Source: an uncultured Synergistales bacterium
Lineage (GTDB): Bacteria > Synergistota > Synergistia > Synergistales > Aminobacteriaceae
NCBI GenBank assembly: GCA_905235735.1
Contig: CAJOMU010000007.1
Span: 62,001 to 126,000 of the forward strand
Length of the DNA stretch: 64,000 bases
Reading direction: 5' to 3'
Position 1 is the stretch's first letter, and each line of letters starts with the position of its first letter. Below the pieces are notes generated by a model. That model was given only the letters and a program-made list of their open reading frames with translations, was not told the origin of the DNA and did no database searches. Positions 41,289-51,508 of the stretch are shown here, piece by piece. The translations under genes and the position numbers were made by a program.

Positions 41289-42326
41289 ATGAAACGTTTA
41301 TTATCAGCGTTATTGTTAGTTGTGGTTTTGGCCGCATCAGCATCAGCGGCAGGACGTGCTCCTGTCTTCACATTCAAACCAGAGGACGGAGGAGCACTCA
41401 CTGGAGGATTCGCAGTATCAGGCAATACACTTCTCTTCGGAACAGAGACAGGCGGAATGTATTCACTCAACAAGCGTAACGGTTCATTGAACTGGTCGTA
41501 CAGAGGCACTAATTCAATCACAGGTGCACCCGTAGTTGCCGGAGATAAAGTGTTCTTCACACAGGGAGACGGAACAGTAACATGCCTGAATGTATCAAAC
41601 GGTTCAACAGTATGGGAGACAGTTCCGTATGAACGAGAGAACTCAATGATTGATTCAGGACTTACAGCAGGAAATGGAATGTTATTCTTCGCACGTTCAG
41701 ACTATAAGCTGTATGCTGTCAGCCAGAAAGATGGCCGCAATTTATGGACATATTCAGGCTCATCGCAGGGTCTTAGAACAGCACCGGCATATTCAGACGG
41801 TCTCGTATTTCTCGGTGAGTATGACGGGATATTCAGCATCATAGACGCAAAGACAGGAAAGCGTCTCAACGGAGGCGGTGCAGGCGGAGCAATCAATACA
41901 CCTTCTGTGAGCAATGGAAACGTCTATTTCTCATCATGGGACGGATCAGTTAATGCAGTGAAGATTAAAGGTACTGAACCATTATGGAACGCGAAAATCG
42001 GAGACCCTGTTACAACATCACCAGTTGTAAGCAATGGAATGATTGTTGTCGGAACAGGAAGAGGTTTAGCGGTGGCACTCAATGCTAAAGACGGGAGCAT
42101 AATCTGGAGATTCAACACGGAAGGCGGAGAGATTGCTGCTGATCCTGTAATCTCAAACGGAATCGTTTATGTTCCTTCAGGAGACGGAAGAGTATATGCA
42201 CTTGATGCTTCAACAGGCAGAACACGTTATATCTACAGCACAGAAAATGGCGGAATTGCTGCGGGTATTCTCGTTTCAGACGGAATTCTATACTTTGGGA
42301 ACGATGTTATCTATGCGTATAATTAA
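41289..42326 (+). CDS. Exported PQQ-binding-like beta-propeller protein
   Basis: 345 aa. Signal peptide (residues 1-20, ending ASASA). The rest is about seven or eight blades with the PQQ repeat pattern, for example GMYSLNKRNGSLNWSY, LYAVSQKDGRNLWTY, VYALDASTGRTRYIY. Such propellers occur in BamB and in periplasmic scaffolds; there is no quinoprotein dehydrogenase active site. BamB is the closest role model, but no other bam gene is near. The M13 peptidase start overlaps its 3' end by 14 nt. Confidence 0.85.
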   Translation: MKRLLSALLLVVVLAASASAAGRAPVFTFKPEDGGALTGGFAVSGNTLLFGTETGGMYSLNKRNGSLNWSYRGTNSITGAPVVAGDKVFFTQGDGTVTCLNVSNGSTVWETVPYERENSMIDSGLTAGNGMLFFARSDYKLYAVSQKDGRNLWTYSGSSQGLRTAPAYSDGLVFLGEYDGIFSIIDAKTGKRLNGGGAGGAINTPSVSNGNVYFSSWDGSVNAVKIKGTEPLWNAKIGDPVTTSPVVSNGMIVVGTGRGLAVALNAKDGSIIWRFNTEGGEIAADPVISNGIVYVPSGDGRVYALDASTGRTRYIYSTENGGIAAGILVSDGILYFGNDVIYAYN

Positions 42327-44307
42327 ATTATTCATTCTGATTGTAATCTCAATGCTCACTTTTTCATCACAGGCACTCGCCTGGCCTAACTCGAATATCA
42401 TCGGTTCGGTAAAAGATTATTCTCCGAAACTCACTGATGATTTCTATGTGAATGTCAATCATGAATGGCTGCTCAATGCGAAACTCAAACCCGGACGCGT
42501 AAGAACAAGTTTATTCAATGAACTTCAGGACATCATAGACGAAAGACTGAAGGCACTCATGACGGATGAAACTGTGAAAGACCATGACGGTGAACTTGTG
42601 AGAACGTTATATGCATTGTGGCTCGACTGGGATTCAAGAAACGCTGAGGGACTTGGGGATTTAAACACTCAGGCCATGAAGATAACCGGCATAAAGAATA
42701 TTGATGAGCTAAGTGCATACTTCAAGACTAAAGACAGCTTCTATAACGACATAGTGATTGCAGATTACGGTATAGGATATGACAACATTGACTCTGAAGC
42801 ATATAACCTTGAAATTCTCGCAACAGGATTATCATTAGGAGACAGTGCAGAATACAGGAAGATGACTTCCAACGGTGAACGCACAAAGAAGATGCATGAC
42901 GGAATGGTTATGTACATGCTCCGCAGACTTGGTTACGATGAGGCAGAAGCAAAACGGCTTCTTGATTCTGCATTTGAATTCGAGAAGGCAATATCTGAGA
43001 GCATGATGACGGTTGATGAACTGAATGCACCTGAAGCCATAAAGAAGATGTATAACCCTGTAACGATGCAGGAACTCAGACAGAAATCGAAAGTGTTCCC
43101 GTTCGCAGATATTCTTGAAGCACACAAGGTGAATTCAAAGTTAATCTGTCTTGAACAACCGAAATGGCTTGAAGCTCTCAATGCTTTATACACTCCCGAT
43201 AATTTGGAGAACATCAAAGCATATCTGTTATGCAAACTCGCAGAAAGCTATATCACAATCACTGATGAACCTGCATACAGAGAGTATCAGAGACTTTCAC
43301 GTGAGCGTTACGGAATCAAAGAGAGCAGACCCGATGATGAAACTGCTGTGAACTTCGTGCATTCAAATCTTTCTGTGCCAGTCTCAAAAATTTACGTGTC
43401 GCGTTATGTTCCTGCTGAATGTAAGCGTGAGATAACAGAGATAATCAATGACACAGTGAAGTATTACCGTGAAATGCTCGCATCTGAAGAATGGCTTTCT
43501 GAATCGACAAAGCAAAAAGCAATTGAGAAGTTAAATGCAATGAGGCTCAACGTTGCTTATCCGGATAAATGGAGGGACTTCAGCGGACTAAAATTTGATT
43601 CGGAGAAGACATTGATTGATGCAGTGAAGGAACTTCAGAGATTCAATACGCAGAAATATTTTTACGAACGTCTGAACACGAGAGTAGATCATGATTTATG
43701 GATTGAAGATGTTGTCGCTGTGAACGCATACTATAGTCCTATGCAGAACTCGATTAAAATCATCGCAGGAATCTTAGGTGGAGACTTCTACAATTCCGAT
43801 ATGACATACGAAGAGAAGCTCGGCGGAATCGGAATTGTAATCGGTCATGAGATTTCACATGCATTCGACACTAGCGGTGCACAGTTTGACAAGAACGGAA
43901 GCATGAAGGACTGGTGGACTGAAGAAGACTACAAGAAGTTTCAGGAACGTGCAGACAAACTCATAAAGTACTTCAGCAACATGAAGGTGAACGGCGAGAA
44001 TTACAACGGCGCATTAGTTCAGACGGAATCGATTGCGGACATGGCCGGAATAAAAGCAATGTTAGGAATTGCAGAAGGACATGCGAACTTCGATTACGAT
44101 AAATTCTTCAGGCAGTACGCACGAATCTGGAAGTCAGCATCGACACCTGAATTCGTAGACAGGCTCATTAAGATGGATGTACATGCATTAGCATTCCTGA
44201 GAGTGAATGCGATAGTTCAGCAGTATGAAAAATTCTACGAGACCTACAAGATTCAAAAGGGAGCAGGAATGTATCTTGCACCAGATGAAAGAGTAGCAGT
44301 ATGGTAG
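42313..44307 (+). CDS. M13 family zinc metallopeptidase (neprilysin/PepO-like), exported
   Basis: 664 aa. The ATG at 42313 begins a signal peptide (MRIIKLFILIVISMLTF, cleavage near ALA). The N-terminal domain opens with LTDDFYVNVNHEWL, the M13 hallmark. The zinc site is IGHEISHAFD plus ESIADMAG (family consensus EN-x-AD-x-xG with Asn changed to Ser, Glu retained). NAYYSPMQNSI matches the substrate-binding NAYY motif. Oligopeptidases of this family act on short peptides in the periplasm. It overlaps the propeller gene and probably shares its transcript. Confidence 0.92.
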   Translation: MRIIKLFILIVISMLTFSSQALAWPNSNIIGSVKDYSPKLTDDFYVNVNHEWLLNAKLKPGRVRTSLFNELQDIIDERLKALMTDETVKDHDGELVRTLYALWLDWDSRNAEGLGDLNTQAMKITGIKNIDELSAYFKTKDSFYNDIVIADYGIGYDNIDSEAYNLEILATGLSLGDSAEYRKMTSNGERTKKMHDGMVMYMLRRLGYDEAEAKRLLDSAFEFEKAISESMMTVDELNAPEAIKKMYNPVTMQELRQKSKVFPFADILEAHKVNSKLICLEQPKWLEALNALYTPDNLENIKAYLLCKLAESYITITDEPAYREYQRLSRERYGIKESRPDDETAVNFVHSNLSVPVSKIYVSRYVPAECKREITEIINDTVKYYREMLASEEWLSESTKQKAIEKLNAMRLNVAYPDKWRDFSGLKFDSEKTLIDAVKELQRFNTQKYFYERLNTRVDHDLWIEDVVAVNAYYSPMQNSIKIIAGILGGDFYNSDMTYEEKLGGIGIVIGHEISHAFDTSGAQFDKNGSMKDWWTEEDYKKFQERADKLIKYFSNMKVNGENYNGALVQTESIADMAGIKAMLGIAEGHANFDYDKFFRQYARIWKSASTPEFVDRLIKMDVHALAFLRVNAIVQQYEKFYETYKIQKGAGMYLAPDERVAVW

Positions 44308-44328
44308 AAAAAGCGATTTGAATCAAAG

Positions 44329-44363
44329 TCTCCTCTGTCATAAAAGGCAGGGGAGATTTTTTT
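44329..44363 (+). terminator. Terminator after the M13 peptidase
   Basis: TCTCCTCTGTC and GGCAGGGGAGA pair (11 bp with G-U) around a 6-nt loop, followed by TTTTTTT. Confidence 0.9.
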
Positions 44364-44409
44364 ATGCTTAATTGCGTGTGCTAAAATTTTTTTGAGGTGA
44401 GATGAATCC

Positions 44410-45018
44410 ATGAGCAATAAGATAATAACTATAGGGCGTGAATTCGGCTCAGGAGGTCGTGAATTAGGAAGGCTCATCGCTGAGAAATTGAATTACGCAT
44501 ACTATGACCGCGAAATAATTTCAGAAATTGCAAAACGTACATCACTGTCAGAAAAATACGTTCAGCATATCGCAGAGCATAAACCCGTTATTCCTTTTCC
44601 AATTCATACAGGCCGAACATTCTGGGCAGTCATCCCAGATTATGGTCAGGAAGTGCAGAAGGAACAGCATGACATAATTCGTGAAATGGCATCAAAGAGT
44701 GATTGCGTGATTGTAGGACGAGGTGCAGATTATATTCTGAGAGAATTAAAACCTTTCAGGCTATTCGTGTATTCGGACATTGAGAGCAAGATTCAAAGAT
44801 GCCGCGAAAATGGAAGCAATGATTATGAAAACGGAGAATCAATGACTGAGAAAGAACTTCGCAGACGTATTGAACAAATCAACAAAGGACGTGCAGATTA
44901 TTATGAATTCTACACAGGTCAGAAATGGGGAGAGAAATCGAATTATGACTTGTGCATAAACACTGCAAATATTACTGACATAGCAAAACTGTCAGAGGCT
45001 GTAACGAAAATCTGCTGA
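44410..45018 (+). CDS. Cytidylate kinase-like family protein
   Basis: 202 aa P-loop protein. Instead of a classic GxxGxGKS it has TIGREFGSGGRELGRLIAE, the start seen in the cytidylate-kinase-like family (pfam Cytidylate_kinase2), followed by YYDREII and IVGRGADYIL. The lid is in MTEKELRRRIEQINKGRADYY. Family members are presumed nucleotide kinases but few are characterised, and this one is probably not the housekeeping Cmk. ATG follows GAGGTGAGATGAATCC. The next gene follows after 55 nt. Confidence 0.85.
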   Translation: MSNKIITIGREFGSGGRELGRLIAEKLNYAYYDREIISEIAKRTSLSEKYVQHIAEHKPVIPFPIHTGRTFWAVIPDYGQEVQKEQHDIIREMASKSDCVIVGRGADYILRELKPFRLFVYSDIESKIQRCRENGSNDYENGESMTEKELRRRIEQINKGRADYYEFYTGQKWGEKSNYDLCINTANITDIAKLSEAVTKIC

Positions 45019-45073
45019 ATGCAATATAATACTCTCAGTTCACACTTAATCCAGACAGGGAGATGAAATTTCT

Positions 45074-46366
45074 ATGAGCAATTATCTTGATGTTCTCGAA
45101 AAGGTCGAGGAGACTGGTACACGTGCTTGGCTCGTAGGTGATACAGTGAGAATGATTGAGATGGGAGTGCAGCCCGATATGATTACGCTTGCAGTTGATG
45201 CGCAGGACATGTATCAGGTTGCAAATTTACTCGGAACAGGCACTGTTGATGCACGAGGCCCTTATCCCGCACTAAGAGGTGATATTCTGGGTGTACCATT
45301 CAGGGCATTCGGTCTAAGAGGCGCAACGATAGAAGATGATTTATCGAAGCGAGATTTGAGCATTGAGGCAATAGCAATACGTTCAGACGGAGGTATAGTT
45401 GATCCTTTCGGAGGACGCTTTGATATTCGTAACAGGGTCATACGAATAACAGGTGATGATGTTGATTTAATTGACGCTGACCCTTTGAGGATTTTACGTA
45501 TGCTTAGATTCGCCGCAGAGCTTGAGATGGATATATTCTGGAAGAGTGATACTGACGTTCGCAAATTCCTTGAGCTTCATGCAGACAGAATGAATGATAT
45601 TCCGCCTGAGAGGTGGGGACGCGAAATCATGAAAGGAATTCATAGAAGACCAGCAAGATTCATTGAACTTTGCGACAAGTACGGAATGCTTCCTTTCTTC
45701 CTGAAAGAACTCGATGACCTTCGCAGAATCCCGGACGGAATAACCGAAGGAAGGACATTGTTCGATCATGTTGTTACTACTCTGGCCAGAATTGAGAGCA
45801 GAATGGACACTAACAAGTTAATGCAGAATGATGCATTTGTTCTCGCAGGACTCTTCAGCAGAATCGGTACAACGAAACTCGACGGAAGCGACAGAACAAA
45901 AGCTGTAGATCGTTTAGTGAATGAATATCTCACTCGCTGGAATATCCCCTCAGAGACAATCGAAGAAGTTATTGCGATAATCAACGGGTACAAAGCATTC
46001 TATGAACCTATGAGTGAGCGGAAATTCTGTGAGGATGTACTTGCGTATTCACCTGATGCAGTAGAAATCGCATTAGAATTCGCGAAGTGTGTAGCCAATG
46101 CGGAAGGTTTCATTGAGCAGTTCAGAGATGTGCTCGACAATAACAAATGGAATCTCATGCAGGTATTGAGGAGATTCAGAGCAGTATCGCTTCAGACAGA
46201 AGGAGCATCACGCTACATGACAGGCCGCGAAGTTATGAACCTCCTGCACATAAAGCCCGGAAGAAGAGTAGGTGAACTCCTTGAAGGTTTAGACATGGCC
46301 GTAGGAACAGGGAAAGTAAGCAGTCGTGCCAAAGCAGAGGAATGGCTCAAAGCACAGCCAGTGTAA
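45074..46366 (+). CDS. CCA-adding enzyme/poly(A) polymerase homologue with degenerate catalytic site
   Basis: 430 aa class II nucleotidyltransferase-family protein. The family head should read GG-x-VRD with a metal-binding D-x-D; here it is TRAWLVGDTVRMIEMG and DMITLAVDA, so the glycine pair, Arg-Asp and DxD are altered. Later motifs are kept: SKRDLSIEAIAI (motif B-like), DADPLRILRMLRFAAEL (motif D/E) and a C-terminal HD-like helical region. It may be catalytically inactive or use other residues. It lies directly upstream of mnmE (14 nt), pointing to a tRNA-related role. Confidence 0.75.
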   Translation: MSNYLDVLEKVEETGTRAWLVGDTVRMIEMGVQPDMITLAVDAQDMYQVANLLGTGTVDARGPYPALRGDILGVPFRAFGLRGATIEDDLSKRDLSIEAIAIRSDGGIVDPFGGRFDIRNRVIRITGDDVDLIDADPLRILRMLRFAAELEMDIFWKSDTDVRKFLELHADRMNDIPPERWGREIMKGIHRRPARFIELCDKYGMLPFFLKELDDLRRIPDGITEGRTLFDHVVTTLARIESRMDTNKLMQNDAFVLAGLFSRIGTTKLDGSDRTKAVDRLVNEYLTRWNIPSETIEEVIAIINGYKAFYEPMSERKFCEDVLAYSPDAVEIALEFAKCVANAEGFIEQFRDVLDNNKWNLMQVLRRFRAVSLQTEGASRYMTGREVMNLLHIKPGRRVGELLEGLDMAVGTGKVSSRAKAEEWLKAQPV

Positions 46367-46380
46367 GAGAGTAAGATAGA

Positions 46381-47721
46381 TTGAACGATACGATAGCAGC
46401 AATATCAACGGCATTAGGTGAAGGCGGAATAGCAGTAATTAGAATCTCCGGCCCTGATGCCGTTAATGTTTCAAGACGCATATTAACCCGAAAAGTTTTC
46501 GATGAATCAGGCAGAATGTACCTCACAAATCTTATTGATTCTGACGGAAATATAATCGACCGTGTTCTTGCTGTACACTTCATGAAGCCGAAAAGCTATA
46601 CAGGTGAAGATATAGTTGAAGTTCATACACACGGCGGAATTCTAATCGCTAAATTGTGTCTTGAACTCGCACTCAGGAACGGAGCACGATTAGCTGAGCC
46701 AGGAGAATTTACTCGAAGGGCATTCATCAACGGCAGAATTGATTTGTCGCAGGCTGAAGGTGTATTAGGCATAATCAAATCACGAAGCATTGAGGCACTT
46801 CATGCATCAGCACGGACATTAACTGGTGAACTCTCTGAACGTGTACAGAAGATTCATGATGATATTCTGACGTTACAGAGCGGGATTGAGATTCAATTAG
46901 ACTTTCCTGAAGGCGAAACGTTTCATGATGATGTTCATTCTGGAATTCATGATGTAATTTCGGAACTCGAAGAATTATCATCAAGATGTTCTGCGGGAAT
47001 GATTTTACGAGACGGTATTCGTGTTGTCATTGCAGGTTCACCTAACGCAGGCAAGTCTTCGCTCATGAATGCAATACTCGGAAAGAAGAGGGCAATTGTA
47101 ACAGAGATTGCAGGCACTACACGGGACATAATCGATGAGAATATCATCATCAACGGAATTCCTGTTACGCTCACAGACACAGCCGGACTTCGAGAATGCG
47201 CAAGTGCGATCCCAGAAGACGTAATTGAAGCTGAAGGTATCAGGCTCGCAGTTGAGGCCATGAATGACAGCGATATATGCCTGTATGTTATCGACAGTTC
47301 AAAGGCAATAACGAATCATGAACTCGAATACGTGAAGGAACTAATGAATCAAGTCAGACGAATCATAATAGTGTTCAGCAAGTCAGACTTAGATACTGTA
47401 ACACATGATATTGATGTTCAGTGCGTGAAGGTTCGTGTATCATCGAAGACTGGTTCAGGAATTGATGAGTTGAAGACAAAAATATTTGATTCAGCATGTG
47501 AAGGTTCAGTGCTGAATGAGGGATTGAATGTGTCAGTGCGTCAAATGGAAGAAATTCGGGGAAGTCTTGATGCATTGCGTGAATGTGAATCATGTGATGA
47601 TGAGGATATTATTGCGGGCATGTTGAATTCATCGAGAGTTGCTTTGTTGCGTGTATTAGGAATTGAGGCCGAAGATGAGCTATTAGACTCTATGTTCAGC
47701 CGTTTCTGTGTGGGAAAATGA
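46381..47721 (+). CDS. mnmE: tRNA modification GTPase MnmE
   Basis: 446 aa. N-terminal folate-binding domain (GEGGIAVIRISGPDA), helical domain, inserted Ras-like G domain with GSPNAGKSSLM (G1), GTTRD (G2), DTAG (G3) and FSKSD (G4), and the C-terminal FCVGK carrying the invariant Cys for the modification chemistry. With MnmG it installs cmnm5 or nm5 groups on wobble U34. TTG start; no strong ribosome site, so translation may depend on the upstream gene. mnmG is not in the window. Confidence 0.97.
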   Translation: MNDTIAAISTALGEGGIAVIRISGPDAVNVSRRILTRKVFDESGRMYLTNLIDSDGNIIDRVLAVHFMKPKSYTGEDIVEVHTHGGILIAKLCLELALRNGARLAEPGEFTRRAFINGRIDLSQAEGVLGIIKSRSIEALHASARTLTGELSERVQKIHDDILTLQSGIEIQLDFPEGETFHDDVHSGIHDVISELEELSSRCSAGMILRDGIRVVIAGSPNAGKSSLMNAILGKKRAIVTEIAGTTRDIIDENIIINGIPVTLTDTAGLRECASAIPEDVIEAEGIRLAVEAMNDSDICLYVIDSSKAITNHELEYVKELMNQVRRIIIVFSKSDLDTVTHDIDVQCVKVRVSSKTGSGIDELKTKIFDSACEGSVLNEGLNVSVRQMEEIRGSLDALRECESCDDEDIIAGMLNSSRVALLRVLGIEAEDELLDSMFSRFCVGK

Positions 47722-47762
47722 TTAGAAAAGATTAACCCCTCATGTTTTAAGGGGGCTTATTG

Positions 47763-49655
47763 TCATTCACATATAGCATTAACGATTAATTCAGCCGCTT
47801 CTCCCTTCGTCAGCTTCTTATGTTCAGGGAGAGTGATTTTCCTTCCGTCAGTGAATTTCTCTGCACGTTCTATTATCCTCGCAAATTCCTTCTCACTCAC
47901 GATTTTATTCACTCCAAACCTTCCTTTAGTCCTGCCTCCTTTACCGGGATTGTTCACGCTTCCTTTCGAAAATGCAGGATATACTTCGGCATCAATAAGC
48001 CCATATAAATTTGAAATCTGAATCGCACCGTAGTATTTGTTTATGCTCGAAACGTCCGTGTATCTGCATAATGACATCGCAACTCCCGCATCACCGAGTA
48101 CCTTCTGAACATGAATCGCTTTCACTTCACGAGGCTTAATCCCCTTCTGAATCGAAATCGCTGCCAATGCTCCCGCAGCTTGTCCCGTCATCATAGTTAT
48201 GGGCTGAAGACGCAGTGCACCAGATACAAGTCTTGACATCGAAAGATTCTTTTCTGCCGCAAGAATATTATCTTTGCTCATTGGGATTAATACCCTAAGA
48301 GGAACTTGAAACGCTCCCAAAGGTTTATCACGTTCAATTGAGCTTTGTGCTTCTCCTAAACTGCTTTCAATGTCATCATCATCATCTCCGCCGTGAAGGT
48401 CAATGTTGTATCCTCCGATTGCAATTGCATCAGTGAATTCATGACTCTTCTCGCCGTTATGCCAGCTCATTGAATTTATGTGAGTGTCATGCGCATTCAG
48501 TGTATACTCCCCTAATATTCGCCGTGATTCACGAACATAAGGTATTGGAGGCATATGACGCATGATAGCTTTCCATTCATCGGGCAAATCTCTTGCCGCT
48601 TCAGGAAGAATATCATTGCTGTACTCGTTTTCATCGACTGACCATGATTCTTTAAGTTCATTCTGCATGTAGTAGATGTAGTGCAAGGTCTTAATGAGTG
48701 CCTCACGTTCAATCTCAGCACGCATATCCCTGCTCTCAATGTAATTCACAGGTATTCCGTATCTGCCGTGCCATAAGTACATGCCCGGATAATCATTCCC
48801 CCAGTTCACTCCGCACTTAGTGATTCTCTTCCAGTCCTTTTTTGCACCCGTGTAACTTCCGGGACTATAGCTGTCAGGTATCGCGCGGTATGCATTGTGT
48901 GTGGCAACATTGACGGGCATCCGAACTGGGTATCTGCCTTTGAAGTCGAATCCGTTACGTGCAACATAATCTCTGTAGTTCTTCAGTGCCTTATCATATC
49001 CTTCAAGAGGTGTCTTCACTCTCAGATGTTCAGGGATTCCTTTGGGATATTTCCGGATTACTGCTGTCCATGTTATGTCCTGAATCATCGTGTCGTTTAT
49101 GTTCGGGCTAATTGAGTTACCTATTCTGTATGTTACACCTGCAAGCGGTAATATATCTCCGTATTCAGTTGCATCAATCAGAATCTTATAGTTCACGTTC
49201 ACGATTCCTTCAGGTGTTCTTATGCTAACGGATTCATCATTCACGCTCACGATTTCAGAGTAATACATTACATCTGCACTTGCGGCCATGTCTGCGAGTA
49301 TCTTATGACCTACTGAAGGTTCAAATGCCTTCCCGTAATCCTTCCAGTAACATGTTGAGATTGATTTCCTCATTGAGCCGTAATGTTTGCGTATCCTGTT
49401 CATGAACTCATGATATATTCCGCTCTCAATATTGCTCATGTCATCCATCGTTGAAACTCCCGCAGTTGTTGCCTGACCTCCGAGCATGTTCGTGGGTTCA
49501 ACGATGAGAACGCTGACACCTAAACGTGATGCCTGAATTGCCGCAGCAGTTCCGCCTGTACCGCCTCCTGCGATGATGACATCATAGCTGCTTTCAAATG
49601 AATATGCTTCAGAAGCAATCAATAACATAGCGAGCATCATTAAAATTTTTCTCAT
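47763..49655 (-). CDS. Exported FAD-dependent oxidoreductase
   Basis: 630 aa. A signal peptide (residues 1-18) is followed by the FAD dinucleotide fold: YDVIIAGGGTGGTAAAIQA, then VLIVEPTNMLGGQAT and ILIDATEYGDILPLAG. This is the FAD_oxidored (pfam12831-like) group, common as exported enzymes in anaerobes, usually with unknown substrate. The final ~60 residues (KFGVNKIV region, KLTKGEAAELI) look like a short add-on domain. It is convergent with mnmE and divergent from ilvB. No cytochrome or electron partner is adjacent. Confidence 0.85.
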   Translation of the reverse strand: MRKILMMLAMLLIASEAYSFESSYDVIIAGGGTGGTAAAIQASRLGVSVLIVEPTNMLGGQATTAGVSTMDDMSNIESGIYHEFMNRIRKHYGSMRKSISTCYWKDYGKAFEPSVGHKILADMAASADVMYYSEIVSVNDESVSIRTPEGIVNVNYKILIDATEYGDILPLAGVTYRIGNSISPNINDTMIQDITWTAVIRKYPKGIPEHLRVKTPLEGYDKALKNYRDYVARNGFDFKGRYPVRMPVNVATHNAYRAIPDSYSPGSYTGAKKDWKRITKCGVNWGNDYPGMYLWHGRYGIPVNYIESRDMRAEIEREALIKTLHYIYYMQNELKESWSVDENEYSNDILPEAARDLPDEWKAIMRHMPPIPYVRESRRILGEYTLNAHDTHINSMSWHNGEKSHEFTDAIAIGGYNIDLHGGDDDDDIESSLGEAQSSIERDKPLGAFQVPLRVLIPMSKDNILAAEKNLSMSRLVSGALRLQPITMMTGQAAGALAAISIQKGIKPREVKAIHVQKVLGDAGVAMSLCRYTDVSSINKYYGAIQISNLYGLIDAEVYPAFSKGSVNNPGKGGRTKGRFGVNKIVSEKEFARIIERAEKFTDGRKITLPEHKKLTKGEAAELIVNAICE

Positions 49656-49758
49656 TCAATCTGCCTCCTCGAATCAATTCTACACTAGAGGCCATAAAAT
49701 ATTATTTTGCCTGTGTGCTAAACTGTATGAAAAAATTTTTCGGGGGGTAAATTATTCC

Positions 49759-51489
49759 TTGAGCAATAAAATAAACGGCTCCGAGATATTAATTCAATGT
49801 CTCAAAGAACAAGGCGTTGATACAATATTCGGTTATCCAGGCGGAGCAATCCTGAACGTTTACGATAAGTTATATGATCATAAAGAAATCAAACACATTC
49901 TCACAGCACATGAACAGGGTGCATCACATGCGGCTGATGGTTATGCACGTGCAACCGGCAAAGTTGGAGTATGCCTTGCAACATCAGGGCCAGGTGCAAC
50001 GAATTTAACGACAGGTGTTGCTACTGCATATATGGATTCATCGCCTGTAGTATTCATCACATGCAACGTGAACAGAGATTTAATTGGCCGCGATTCATTT
50101 CAGGAAGTTGATATAACAGGTGTAACATTGCCAATCACGAAGTGTAATTACATCGTGAGCAGAGTTGAAAATCTTGCAGATACAGTTCGTGAGGCTTTTG
50201 CGATTGCGAGGTCTGGTCGTCCCGGCCCTGTGCTTATAGACATACAGAAGGACGTAACAGCGAGTGATTGCGAGTATGAACCAGTGAGACCCGAAGACTA
50301 TGAGAAGACATCAGGAAGATTAGCGAGGCTGAGAAGAACTCATCACCCCAGCATAGGAAGCCCAGACATAGATATGAATGATGTAGAAAAACTTGCGGAG
50401 ATGATTGACGAATCACAGAAGCCATTGCTCGTATGCGGAGGAGGAGTTGTACGTTCAGGGGCATCAGAGGAATTCAGAACGTTAGCTAATCGAATGGATT
50501 CACCAGTAGCGATTACGGTTATGGGAGGCGGAGCATACGGAGGATACATGCCATTGAAGACGGGCATGATTGGTATGCATGGGTCTCAAGCGTCGAACAT
50601 GGCCTGTGATGCGTGTGATTTACTGATTGCTGTGGGCTGTAGATTCTCAGACAGAGTTACATTGAATCCCGCAGGCTTTGCGAAGAATGCAAAGATAGTT
50701 CACATAGATATAGACGCATCAGAAATAGACAAGAATATTAAGACAGACCTGCACATAATCGGAGACGCAAAAGAGGTATTAACCCTTCTTCTTGAGAGAA
50801 TGAAACGCGACAAGCATAATGACTCATGGAAGGATTATGTGTTCTCATTCAAGCGCGAGACTGAATACGATAATGACCCTGAAGGTTTCACTCTTACTCC
50901 CAAAGAAGTATTATCATCAGTTGCAGAGATATTACCGCAGGACACAATCGTAACGACTGATGTAGGACAGCATCAGATGTGGGCAATTCAGCATTTCAAG
51001 TTTGATTATCCTGGTCAGTTAATCACATCTGGAGGGTTCGGCACAATGGGATTCGGATTAGGTGCGGCAATAGGAGTTCAGGTTGGCTGCCCTGAAAAGA
51101 CTGTACTGCATGTTACAGGAGACGGTTCATTCCGAATGAACTGTAATGAACTTTCGACCGAAGAATACTACAAGCTCCCGATAATAACGCTCATCTTCAA
51201 CAATTCGACATTGGGAATGGTAAGACAGTGGCAGCATCTCATCTACAACGAGAGATATTCGCAGACGACGTTAGACAGAGGGCCGGACTTTGCGAAACTT
51301 GCGGAGGCATACGGAATTCACGGCAGGAGCGTTCATGATGTGAGTGCATTGCGTGATGTTCTGACAGAGGCAGTGAAGTCTCGTTCTGATGGGCTAGGCT
51401 GGGTTATCGACTGCAAGATAGACATTGATGAAATGGTTCGTCCAATGGTCGGCGGCGGAAGTTATATAGCGAACTTCATGCTTGATTAG
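49759..51489 (+). CDS. ilvB: Acetolactate synthase large subunit
   Basis: 576 aa ThDP enzyme. GYPGGAILNVYD (residues ~24-35), catalytic Glu in TAHEQGASHAADGYARA, FAD/regulatory middle domain, and the ThDP-Mg motif GDGSFRMNCNEL near the C-terminus. It condenses two pyruvates or pyruvate and 2-oxobutyrate in branched-chain amino acid synthesis. TTG start behind GGGGGG. The small subunit follows after 19 nt, which marks it as the biosynthetic, regulated form rather than catabolic AlsS. Confidence 0.96.
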   Translation: MSNKINGSEILIQCLKEQGVDTIFGYPGGAILNVYDKLYDHKEIKHILTAHEQGASHAADGYARATGKVGVCLATSGPGATNLTTGVATAYMDSSPVVFITCNVNRDLIGRDSFQEVDITGVTLPITKCNYIVSRVENLADTVREAFAIARSGRPGPVLIDIQKDVTASDCEYEPVRPEDYEKTSGRLARLRRTHHPSIGSPDIDMNDVEKLAEMIDESQKPLLVCGGGVVRSGASEEFRTLANRMDSPVAITVMGGGAYGGYMPLKTGMIGMHGSQASNMACDACDLLIAVGCRFSDRVTLNPAGFAKNAKIVHIDIDASEIDKNIKTDLHIIGDAKEVLTLLLERMKRDKHNDSWKDYVFSFKRETEYDNDPEGFTLTPKEVLSSVAEILPQDTIVTTDVGQHQMWAIQHFKFDYPGQLITSGGFGTMGFGLGAAIGVQVGCPEKTVLHVTGDGSFRMNCNELSTEEYYKLPIITLIFNNSTLGMVRQWQHLIYNERYSQTTLDRGPDFAKLAEAYGIHGRSVHDVSALRDVLTEAVKSRSDGLGWVIDCKIDIDEMVRPMVGGGSYIANFMLD

Positions 51490-51508
51490 TTCAGGAGGTG
51501 AATGAAGA

